Source: Pseudo-nitzschia pungens (taxonomy: Eukaryota > Bacillariophyta > Bacillariophyceae > Bacillariales > Bacillariaceae). From it: DNA of 64,000 nt. Location: assembly GCA_037355855.1 (NCBI GenBank), contig CM074769.1:930001-994000 (forward strand), given 5' to 3'. The position numbers and the translations under genes are program-made. The notes beneath the pieces are model-generated. The model was not told the origin of the DNA, ran no database searches, and worked only from the letters and a program-made list of their open reading frames with translations. Positions 54,639 through 64,000 of the stretch are shown one piece after another (within the stretch, counting starts at the first letter, position 1; the number at the start of each line of letters is the position of its first letter).

Positions 54639-57215
54639 AAACGAAAACCCAAAAAAGGAGGCAAGCGAAAGAGGGATCGAACGAAATCGGCGGCAACCAC
54701 CAACGAGTCGTCTGCTCCCGTGAAAGCGAAAACCACAAAAGCTGACACCGAGGTCAAGAACGGAGACTCCTCCATCGTCTCCGAAAACGAGGAATCGATC
54801 GGGGTTGCTGGCAACGATACCGCTACCGCTACTGCTACTGCCACTACCGACGAATCCAATTCCTATTGGTGGGTCGACGTTTGGACCCAGCACCTGTCGG
54901 ACCCGGAGAATTTCGAGGAAGAGGACGCCGTGGACGCCGTGGACGTTGTTGAAGACGTCCTCGTCGACGCCAACACCACGGACGACGCCGGCGATGACAT
55001 CGAAAAACAACCACTCGTCCCGGACAACGCCAAGGGGAAACCCAAAAAACCAAACCGAGACGGAGACAAACGAAAAGGCGCTTCGAGAAAAAAGAGAGAC
55101 AAAGACAACGAGAAAAAACACTCGGACGAAAACCCGGAATCGACCACCTTGGAACAACCCGAGGCCAATCGGACCGAGCTCGTGGAATTGAAATTGGAAT
55201 TGGACCCGACATCGGAGATCGAACCGGCACTCTCATCGGAGAACGACGACGACGACGACGGCGTCCCAACCAAAGCAGACGCCAACGGCAACGTTTCGGC
55301 TGCCGCGGATGATTTCGAATCGGCTCCCTCGTACGTATCGTCGGGAGGGTGGGTTCCGATCGACAACCTCTTCACGATCGGCCTCGCGTCCAGGTTCCCC
55401 TCGCTCCGGTTTTCCCGCCGGATCCGGATCCTGCGCAAGCTTTCGGCACGGGTCACCGGCCTGCACGGAATCGTCAGCGGCAAGCCGTCCGCGCGCAACG
55501 ATACCTCCGCAGCTGCGCTCGCCGCGAACGCCAACGCCAACGACGGCAGCCAGAACGCCACGGCCGTGGACCCGGAATCCATGTACAACATCCAGAAGCA
55601 AATCGCGGCCATCGACAAGGCGCGGCAGCGCGTGGAACAAGCGGAAGCCGAGGAGAAAAAGCGGCGGCGAAAACGATCCTTCTTCGGCCTCGGTCCGCCA
55701 AAGGAGGACGCGGGCCTCGACCAACGTGTTGGCGCGAGCAAGGACGGCGAAGAGGACGGGGACGAGGACGCAGACGAATCCGCGGTGGAAGCATCCGAGG
55801 TTCCGCAACGGTCTCCCGAAGAGATCGAAGAAGAATTCCAGCGCATGGAACGGGTCCGGGAGATCGATACGCTCATCTCCGAGGGACAAAAACGGCTCGC
55901 GGATTTGATTTGCGAGAAGGATGTCCTGCAGCGACGACCGAACCCGCTGTTCAACTACACCACCAAGGAGACGATCATCACCACCGAGGTTGCCGTCAAC
56001 GAGGAAGCCACCACCAACGTGAACGACAAACGGGAATCCTCCGTCTCGTCCACCGAGGCAAACGCCACCCGCAAGATGGAGATCCAGGCCAGCCGGGAAA
56101 TGAACTTTCCTCCCGACGATCTCGTGGCGGAGTACCTCGACATGATGCTGTCGACCCGAAGACTCACGAAAATGAACCACACGAAACTGTGGCGCGAAAA
56201 CGATGACGCCGACGACGGCGACGACGAGGAGTCGATCGGTGACGACTTGTTCACGGCTTCGGCCGACGCCCATCGGTTGTACCAGCGAACGCCCGGCACG
56301 CCGACCCGAAACGGAAACGGCAACGGTGGCAAAAACGGCAAGAAGGGAGGCGGGGGCAGCTGGTTGCTGCGCCAGAGCATCGGCAACGGTCCAACCCTCG
56401 GAGAAAAAATCGGACAGGCCGCCGAAACCGCTGCCTACAAGGCCGTCACGGCGGCTCTCATGTCCTTTCTGGCCCGATTGATATCGTCCCTGCACGGAAT
56501 CAACGTGATGAAACATTCCGACATCCGCCTCGTGTTGGAGCAATCCCCGGACCTGCCCCCCGTGCCGAAAGACGGGATCATCCGCGGGGATCACAGCAAC
56601 TACGCGGAAGAGACCATCAAGACGGTGATGCGCCGGAAAGCAAAGCGATCCAAGAAACGATCGTCCAAGCGTCGCCTGTCCGAAGCTTCTTTCGTGCAGC
56701 AGGAAGCGGTGACGGAGACCTTGCTCTCCCACGTCCAGATTTCGGCCCCCCTCCTAAAACTCTTTCCGCTCGCGTGGCAACGCGCTCTGCTGGGCAACAT
56801 CATCGCCCTGTCGTGCGCCATCATCTCCGATTTTGTCGACGGGCTCCACTTCCAGATTCTAGGCCACCAGCTGTCCTTTGCATTCCGACCCATCACCGAG
56901 GTCGACATGGCGCGGCAATTCCAGATGGCGGGCGGGCGATTCAATCAGAGGCGGTACAAGGCGGCAGAATTCGAGGCAGCGGTGCAAGCGACGGCAGAAG
57001 ATCTCAAGGAAGAACTCAAGTTCCTAGACAGCTGGCACGAGCGAGCCCTGGGATCGGGAGTCCTTCGGGCGCAAATCGCGGACATGATTGCGCGGATCGT
57101 GCTCACTCTTACGGACGACGTCTTGAGTGGTGCCCAGATGGATCTCTGGTCGGCACAGGCCGGAGGACCACGGATGCTTGCCGGCCTCGAGCACAGAATA
57201 GAAGAACAGAGCTAA
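53799..57215 (+). CDS. Large secretory-pathway orphan protein, 1138 aa
   Basis: Single uninterrupted exon with ATG at 53799. The N-terminus carries a strong hydrophobic signal sequence (MLLLSWLSLLALVALLLL). About 450 residues of Lys/Glu/Asp/Asn/Thr low complexity follow, including an Asp run near 54610. The rest looks more folded. Coiled-coil segments lie near residues 600-720 (EEIEEEFQRMERVREIDTLI), and a C-terminal 300-residue region contains DDLVAEYLDMMLSTRRLTKM, GEKIGQAAETAAYKAVTAA, moderately hydrophobic helices (LLGNIIALSCAIISDFV), and DMIARIVLTLTDDVL. No family recognised. The conserved-looking C-terminus suggests a lineage-specific membrane-associated protein of the ER or plastid envelope. 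GC-rich, no frame break. Confidence 0.75.
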
Positions 57216-57348
57216 AAAACAACAGTAACAATAAATAATAGACCAATCGTACAAACTATGATCGCAGTGGTTGATTTTTTTGTCTGTATGCTTGTGCAAA
57301 GTCTAAGATGGTTTTTTTTTTTGCTTGTTTGTTTGTTCGTTCGTTTGT

Positions 57349-58203
57349 TTACATAGGAATAAGAACACTGTTTTCGATCAAACGCATGAGAAGTTGTATT
57401 TTGGTTCCACCAACAGGTAAGTTGTTCGCTCGAGCCATGGCCTTCAGCTCATCGAGGGCGTACTGCGATAGCAATGCATCTGCTTTGTTTCGTTGATCCC
57501 TCCACCGTTTCAGCTGAGCGTTTTCATCCTCCAAAACTTCGATTCGTTGCTGTAACATCCTGATTATCTTTTCTTGGCTCTCATCTTCGGACGTAATTGC
57601 TGCTCTCGCAATCGCCTTGAGTTTCGGTTTGGTTGTCTCTACTGACTGAATTGTGAGTCTCCCCAATAGCCGGGCTAATGCTCCTGCGGCGCCTTCCTCC
57701 TCGAGTGGGTCCTGGTTGGCGACGAAGAATACCGCCACAAACACGATCGCTGTTATCGGTAGATTGGAATGGGTTGCTATTGTTACAAAAGTAGATACAA
57801 AACTAGCTGCAGCCAAAGAAATCTTCCACTGTGCAGCCATAATTGCAGTGCGTTGCGGGTCGTTGTCTCTGGATTGCGCCGCTTGATCTATGATTGTGCT
57901 CTTCACTTTTTGAACGTCCATTTGGGCTCGGGTTGACGCATATACTTCTTGCTCCAGGTCATCAAAGCTGGAGGCACCAAATTCTGATAGATCGGACAGT
58001 TTTGGATCCTTTGCAAAACTCAGTTGCGTCAATGGAGCAGTACCTGTCGTCAAATGGAATGATCGAGATGTGTAGGATTGGGCGGGGCACTTGTTAACGA
58101 CGTATGCTCGAGTGACGCCGTCGTAAGAGAACATGGTGACGATCAAAAAGATCGAAAGGACCTTGCGTCGAGACGAACGCATGGTGTTTCGGCAATCGAC
58201 CAT
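57349..58203 (-). CDS. SAP-domain protein with signal peptide and two membrane helices, 284 aa
   Basis: ATG at 58203, with a second ATG seven codons later giving a cleaner signal peptide (VLSIFLIVTMFSYDGVTRA followed by YVV, which could be a plastid-type cleavage site). Two hydrophobic helices follow near residues 123-141 (WKISLAAASFVSTFVTIAT) and 147-160 (ITAIVFVAVFFVA). A coiled coil is near 210-235 (IIRMLQQRIEVLEDENAQLK), and the C-terminus has a SAP-like helix-turn-helix (DELKAMARANNLPVGGTKIQLLMRLIE). SAP motifs bind nucleic acid. A membrane-anchored SAP protein in the plastid could tether nucleoids, which is inference only. Confidence 0.78.
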   Translation of the reverse strand: MVDCRNTMRSSRRKVLSIFLIVTMFSYDGVTRAYVVNKCPAQSYTSRSFHLTTGTAPLTQLSFAKDPKLSDLSEFGASSFDDLEQEVYASTRAQMDVQKVKSTIIDQAAQSRDNDPQRTAIMAAQWKISLAAASFVSTFVTIATHSNLPITAIVFVAVFFVANQDPLEEEGAAGALARLLGRLTIQSVETTKPKLKAIARAAITSEDESQEKIIRMLQQRIEVLEDENAQLKRWRDQRNKADALLSQYALDELKAMARANNLPVGGTKIQLLMRLIENSVLIPM

Positions 58204-61200
58204 TGTCGCAGCAAGATGGATTGGTATAGCTCACGGAGGGATCTTTGGACCAGTCTTTCGAGGTGTTCAAAATCTAAAGGACCGCCTGAGGAGAGAATCG
58301 GATCATCCTTGTCTACCATATGAGCTCATCACGGAATTTTCAATTTTGTTTTGAAAAGATCAGGGAATGAAAAGAAATTCAAAATACTACCGTACGGTAC
58401 CGAACTTGTGCGGTACCGTAAGCGGGTGCTTGGTCAACGAGAAGTATCTTCAACAGGTTAAAAAATGGTCATTATTTCCCAATTCTTTACCAAAATATGA
58501 ATTTACCGCAGCGCTCTTTCTATTGGTGACTGTTGTAAAGTCAGGAGACGTTGACGACGAAGCGAAGGACAAGAAATAATATTCTGGATTCGCTGATGTT
58601 CCTTTCAGCAGTAACAAAATTAGATCAATCGATCATCTTCTTTCCAGCCTTCATTAATTAATCTTACTTCTTATTACTGTACTACGTATTTTACAGGAGC
58701 ACGGGGTTTTCTGTTAAAGTCCTCCTCCGATAATTTCTTTTTGTATGAGCCTTTTGTATCATCAAATGTTATTCTTGAACAGCATTAGGGATTTATAATT
58801 CAACTAGATTTCATCCAGTATGCGTTTGTGAACTACTACTGCAGCAAAAACAAGCAAGAATTCGCAATTGATAGCACAGCAACAACCACCAAGAACCATC
58901 TTGCTGCTGGGGAGTCTCTTGCGCATGAAATACACTCTATCTTTACGACCTATGCTGTCTGTCAAAAAAAAATCGCGATTGGGGTGCTGGAGGTTTTCGT
59001 ACTAGTACTGCAATCTCGATGAGTTGCGAGAACGCATACTAGCTTGCACATACAATGCAAATCCGATCCGCTACAAAACAATGAGAATCAAAATAATATG
59101 AGACGCTTCAACACTTCGTTATTCTTACTACTAAAGTACCAACGATTATCCTGAATAAAAAGCACAGTCGAAAGTATGTTGTGGTTACATCCAGGCGGAC
59201 ACTGAAAGTTTTCTTTTCAAGAACGCCAAAGTGACTGCCGTGAATTAGTTTCTTGTCATCATGGTGTGGTTGGAATTTGAGTGCTGCGCATCAATCAGCG
59301 TCGTTCTTGCTGGTGAATCGATATAGTTGACCAACCTAGTACATAGAAATCTTTGTTTGATTGTTACTACACGAACAAATTGTGCTTGCCGTCCTCTCCC
59401 ATTGACCCATCTGACCTTCTACGCATCACACCAATACTTCCTTCTCATGATCTTACATTACTAGTTTCAACCCCGGATTTCAGAACTTTCGACTGGCATG
59501 ATCATTTGCATGATTATTTGCATTACAATTACGTACGTCTAAATCGTATTGGTTCATTTCTAGAACTTATTGGTTGTTTTTGATAATTACACGACCACTA
59601 GTAGAACGCCAAATTTGCCAACAACGACGATTGGAAAAATATTACAACACCGTTCTGATCTAAGCCAATTGATCATGAATCATGCCGAAGAAAGATGATT
59701 TTTGTCTCGTGGCCGAACACAACACAACACAAAATAGGTTCTTTGACCTCCTCGCGCTTAGTTTCATGTGAAACTACTCTAGCCAGAAATGCTGCCAAAC
59801 GAACCTCTTTTCAAACGAGTTCCGTTCACGAATCTACGGTTACACCGATCTCTCTGTTTGTTGCATCCATTACTCTGTTTGCTTTCATTAACGCCCTGGC
59901 CTGATGCCTTTCAGGATGAAATTGGGCTTTCCAAGATTGGAAGGACCCCAACTCAGTGTAGCATTAAGATCGGCTTTGAAGGTTCCACTCATTTTTGGAG
60001 ATGCTACTGCGGGAGCCTGTCGAAACAACTTTTCCCATCTTTCCTGCTTTCCCAAAAATTGGTTTGATCACCGAAAAATCCTTCAATGCCGAATTCCCAA
60101 GCCTTTTTGAATTTACAGACGATTCGCAAACATTGATAGTAAAACGATAATTAAAAAAACATTAGAAGAAGTTGAATATGAATTGAACTGATCATAGACC
60201 GCGATGATACGCACTGCTCTGCAGTATCGTGGTACCTATCGGATGAATCAATCAAACATTTTTTGCGACTCCGCCAGAATGTGATCCATATCGAAACGGC
60301 CTAGATCAATTGGCCCACGGGAAGAGACCAAAACCTTACGGAGTGTCGATTTCCTTTCCTTTCATTTCCAAATTTGCACTTACCCTGTGTACACAGTCTT
60401 GTTCGTCAGAATCTTTGGAATAGAAGACATTTTGATGAGTTGAAAATGGCGCAGGTACTTCTCAAAATGCTGACAACGCCGATTCCAGTAGGGATGACTT
60501 GTCTCTGTGTCTTATCAAGCAAACTGTTTGGAAGGGAGAGGACCGACACGGTTTATGATGGCGTCTCTTTCGTTTGTTCAGATGGCGAATAAGTGCCGTT
60601 GCTTGTTTGTTTTCACCTGCCCTTGGCGTGATTGTTCCAAGTTATCGTTCTTTGTTCTTCCTTCGCGTCGAATACTAGGATTAAAACGGACTGGATTTGC
60701 GTCTTTGGACAACGCTTGAACTTCGTAACAGATGGCATCGCCGGGTAGGCAGACATTCTTTCTATTCTACCTTGCACAGTCGAATGAGTCATTTCACGGA
60801 CGGAATTAATAAGCTCGTATTATATGTATTTTAAGTATATATGGTAAGTAATATGGCGATTGATGGCTGGACGAGATTTTTTTTATGCGATAACCTTACC
60901 AGTTGTAACTTGCAGTTTTGAGATCACAAGGTATTTTTAGCCGGGAAGCTGATGTTGTACGTGTGATGTACCGGTATGGATAAAAAAGCTGATGCCAATG
61001 ACAGAAGCGAAGGGCGAAAAGTTCGAAACATTGTTGAAAGAACNNNNNNNNNNNNNNNNNNNNNNNNNNNNNNNNNNNNNNNNNNNNNNNNNNNNNNNNN
61101 NNNNNNNNNNNNNNNNNNNNNNNNNNNNNNNNNNNNNNNNNNNNNNNNNNNNNNNNNNNNNNNNNNNNNNNNNNNNNNNNNNNNNNNNNNNNNNNNNNNN

Positions 61201-62418
61201 NNNNNNNNNNNNNNNNNNNNNNNNNNNNNNNNNNNNNNNNNNNNNNNNNNNNNNNNNNNNNNNNNNNNNNNNNNNNNNNNNNNNNNNNNNNNNNNNNNNN
61301 NNNNNNNNNNNNNNNNNNNNNNNNNNNNNNNNNNNNNNNNNNNNNNNNNNNNNNNNNNNNNNNNNNNNNNNNNNNNNNNNNNNNNNNNNNNNNNNNNNNN
61401 NNNNNNNNNNNNNNNNNNNNNNNNNNNNNNNNNNNNNNNNNNNNNNNNNNNNNNNNNNNNNNNNNNNNNNNNNNNNNNNNNNNNNNNNNNNNNNNNNNNN
61501 NNNNNNNNNNNNNNNNNNNNNNNNNNNNNNNNNNNNNNNNNNNCAATCAATATGTACGGATAAGATGCAAAAGAATTTGGTTCGAAGAAGTTGACAACCA
61601 CGACCCGGTACATGTAACTCTATTCCTCGGTCATGAATGTCATTGACGCACCTCCGCGCCTCCCGCCCAATCATAGGTATCCCCGTGGCATTGGGAGTTT
61701 TGTTCATTGTTGGTTCCATTGTTTGTTTTTTGTTGTTAGATTTGTCGTGCGGGCCCGCAGCACCATGACAACAATAATACTACCGGTTTTTTGTTAAGCT
61801 CTTTCTGGTTCCAAGAATTTCATTCGTCGGAGGCAGCTTTTTCAAAAAACTTCGTACGCGAGTCAGCGTATCTCAAAAAACAACTGATACTAATACCATA
61901 AAGTTTTTGAAGTAGACGGCGGAGGATACGATTACCTGAAAGCTACGAGTATCGTACTCGTACAAAACCTACAGCAGCTCCGCTAAGATTCAATATTGTC
62001 GCTTATTGAGACTGACAACTGCACAAGTACGAATATTACCATGTTGAAAATACGCAAAAAAATACCGCAAAAGGCTTTTTCTCCCGTTTTTCTTACGCAG
62101 AAAACATCGATGACGACATAGGTGCAATAATCTCGACTCATAATTTCGGTAGAAATCATACCGATTTCCAAACTTCCTTGTTCTACTTCCCACCACCTTC
62201 CCTTCTAAAACTCATATCGGATAGGCACCGGTTGAGGGAGCTGGACGATTTCTTCACGCGCACAATCAACGCAACGAGCACGCTCAGAAAATCCTGCAAC
62301 TGTACCGTAGCAATAATCGACAAAAAGCAAATCGAATCACCCGCTGTTGGCATCTCCGAAAAAAAAAAACACCGGCAAACATTCCTATCGAACAAAGAAC
62401 ACCGAAACACGCGAAACG
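58204..62418. other. 4.2-kb region without a recognisable gene, includes a scaffold gap
   Basis: Only short, random-looking frames on both strands. Contains CCGTACGGTACCG palindromes near 58391-58420 and TAACCTTA at 60891-60898, then the gap at 61044-61543. The last 300 bases should hold the promoter of the next gene. Any gene inside the gap cannot be seen. Confidence 0.5.
61044..61543. other. Assembly gap, exactly 500 N
   Basis: A round-number run of N indicates a scaffold join of unknown true size. Confidence 1.
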
Positions 62419-64000
62419 ATGACGGACACCAGCGATCTAGATCTCCCACCCACCACGGACGTCTCGGCGAACGGTTCCGATGCCGATGCACCAACACCGG
62501 AAACGGAATCCAAGGTGGCCTACGACGAAAACGGAACCACCAGCACGACCAGCAGCGACGACGACGAGATGATTCCCGTCGGCACCGAGGCTCCGACCGA
62601 TTCGGGTGTCGCCGAACAACCCACGGACGAAGAACGATCCTCTTCCCAAGGGGGCAGCGACCATTGGCCCGACGACGAGGTCCCAAACCGAGCCGCCGAC
62701 GAACCCGATTCGACCAACGAGACACCGCAAACGACGGAGGACCCTCCCGCCAGCGAGGACGCGAGCCCCGATGCCACCGACGCGCAAGAGGAAACACCCG
62801 ACCCGAAACGAGAGAACGGAATCGTCGCCCGGGAAGAACAAGCGGACCCGGAGGAAGTTGCCGAAGCAGAGTCCGTCCCAGAAGAAGAGGAAGAACCAGA
62901 AGCAACCGCAGACACCGAGGACGCTGCTGCAGAGGCCGCAGCTGACCAGGGGTCTGTCCCCGAAGGAGTGGAATCGCAGGAACAACAACAAACGCAAGTG
63001 GAGGAAGGCAACGCAGCTGCTGTAGATGCTACCGAGGCAGAGACAGATCCGAAATTGGAAGATTCGAAGCCTTCGACGGAAGATCTTTTAGATGCAACTT
63101 CTCCTCCTCCTTCGGTACGACCGGGCTTGGCCGAGGCTCCTACCGACGAGATCAATCCTCCATTCGGCACACAGAACGTGGATATCCCCAATGATGGCAC
63201 AGAGAAGGCTTCCAACGTCGACAACAGTTTCTCCGAACTCGAGGATCCACAAGACACCTCCCCTAGCGACCAGGAAGACGAACCCAGGCCACCAACCTCC
63301 CCGGCGGAACCTCTTCTTAGTCCCAAACCCGAACCAGTTCCCTCGAAAGCAACTACTCCCCGAAGCGGCGGACTGTCGTTTGCTGAAGCCTTCGGTGGAA
63401 AGCCGAAACGAACGACTCCCAGGGTCACCCAGTCACCTTCACTGGTGGCACTCAAATCGCCGGGCGATCTCTCTGTATCCAGTCTTTCCGAAAGCCAAAC
63501 GTCGCTGTCCATTCCGGAACTGGGGCACACTGCTTCTTCCCACAGTGCCCTCAGTGCATCCAGGAACAAGAAAGCCTCGGGGTTGATCTCCAAATACCAG
63601 GAAAAGGTGGCGCACGAACCGAAACCCGGAGATTCCATGCCGATCAGGAGCTCGAGCACCCACAGCCGGAGCGGTTCCTTTTCGATGCATTCGGCACACT
63701 CCTCGGCACCCGAGCGGGTCATGAAGCAATCGATCGACACCGAGAGTGTCGAATCCGAGCACCTCCCGGACATGAAGTCGGTCCGCGCCATGTTCGAGAA
63801 AACCTCCCAGAACAGCACCAAAAACTTTGAATTCGGCGAGTCCTTTCGGCAAAAGCAGCGGTTCGATCTACTCAGCGACAAGCAACGAGGGGAGGAGGCC
63901 AAGGTATTGATGCGTGGGTTCAACGAAAAAGACTTGAACGAGGGCAGAACCGCATCGGCCGAGATCGATACGTCTCACCTGCCCAAGTCCTTCACCTTCG
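62419..64000 (+). CDS. Acidic, Ser-rich orphan protein, 3'-truncated by window end
   Basis: The frame from the ATG at 62419 (MTDTSDLDLPPTTDVSANG) is open to the last base, 527 codons, with no stop. The first 300 residues are Glu/Asp/Pro/Thr-rich and disordered. From about residue 315 more ordered motifs appear: SGGLSFAEAFGGKPKRT, then LISKYQEKVAHE, a Ser-rich patch (SSTHSRSGSFSMHSAHSS), and MKSVRAMFEKTSQNSTKNFE followed by GESFRQKQRFDLLSD. Repeated Ser next to basic residues suggests phosphorylation. No signal peptide. Family not recognised. A long minus-strand frame (62520-63923) is its shadow. Confidence 0.72.
   Translation, partial: MTDTSDLDLPPTTDVSANGSDADAPTPETESKVAYDENGTTSTTSSDDDEMIPVGTEAPTDSGVAEQPTDEERSSSQGGSDHWPDDEVPNRAADEPDSTNETPQTTEDPPASEDASPDATDAQEETPDPKRENGIVAREEQADPEEVAEAESVPEEEEEPEATADTEDAAAEAAADQGSVPEGVESQEQQQTQVEEGNAAAVDATEAETDPKLEDSKPSTEDLLDATSPPPSVRPGLAEAPTDEINPPFGTQNVDIPNDGTEKASNVDNSFSELEDPQDTSPSDQEDEPRPPTSPAEPLLSPKPEPVPSKATTPRSGGLSFAEAFGGKPKRTTPRVTQSPSLVALKSPGDLSVSSLSESQTSLSIPELGHTASSHSALSASRNKKASGLISKYQEKVAHEPKPGDSMPIRSSSTHSRSGSFSMHSAHSSAPERVMKQSIDTESVESEHLPDMKSVRAMFEKTSQNSTKNFEFGESFRQKQRFDLLSDKQRGEEAKVLMRGFNEKDLNEGRTASAEIDTSHLPKSFTF

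Noticed and set aside
55233..56732. 499-codon minus-strand frame
   Set aside because: Antisense of the 1138-codon orphan; biased composition and no start context or domain.
27170..59465. Enrichment of ACTAGT words between genes
   Set aside because: About 14 seen where roughly five are expected in 22 kb. Suggestive, but weak for a six-base word in AT-rich DNA.
62520..63923. 467-codon minus-strand frame
   Set aside because: Ser/Gly-rich mirror of the acidic plus-strand frame. The plus frame has a sensible ATG and ordered motifs.

Overview
The window is nuclear DNA of a eukaryotic microalga, most likely a diatom or close stramenopile. Supporting signs are short GT-AG introns, a cytosolic tRNA gene with a Pol III terminator, signal peptides followed by an aromatic residue as in diatom plastid presequences, and typical nuclear genes (proteasome RPN3, LIN9, DRG2, PHD-PWWP, CELF) beside a plastid-type DnaG primase. 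Genus cannot be fixed by reading. A run of exactly 500 N (61044-61543) is a scaffold gap.

Layout. 0-9 kb: 3' part of a DnaG-type primase, a two-helix membrane protein, and a CELF/Bruno-like RNA-binding protein. 9-15 kb: RPN3, tRNA-Leu(AAG), a PfkB sugar kinase. 15-26 kb: a NikA/OppA-type solute-binding protein whose two lobes are in circularly permuted order and which ends in a membrane helix, a CHK-like kinase, a seven-exon PIF1 helicase with an RNase H1-like N-terminal module, and an FAD amine oxidase. 27-38 kb: OGG1 with a possible plastid presequence, a GSTCD-like methyltransferase with an R3H-like tail, DRG2, and LIN9. 39-50 kb: an orphan acidic protein, mitochondrial P5C dehydrogenase, a type I membrane protein, and a seven-exon PHD-PWWP chromatin reader that includes a 20-nt microexon. 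50.7-53.8 kb: a gene-free repeat tract with 13-nt tandem repeats and three perfect or near-perfect hairpins sharing one loop core. 53.8-64 kb: a 1138-residue secretory-pathway orphan, a SAP-domain membrane protein, 4 kb with no recognisable gene, and the start of a Ser/acidic protein that runs off the end.

Two patterns cut across genes. First, at least eight conserved genes can be read through only by skipping single surplus bases, almost always in a short homopolymer, and in nearly all cases the shift is +1. This looks like a systematic base-overcall problem, though RNA evidence would be needed to exclude biology. Second, intergenic DNA is seeded with GTAAG...CTTAC palindromes and with TAAGGTTA/TAACCTTA octamers, which I did not find in the coding regions. 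Genes are individually transcribed on both strands and there is no operon logic. Replication and repair (primase, PIF1, OGG1) and chromatin or cell-cycle control (LIN9, PHD-PWWP) are the recurring themes.
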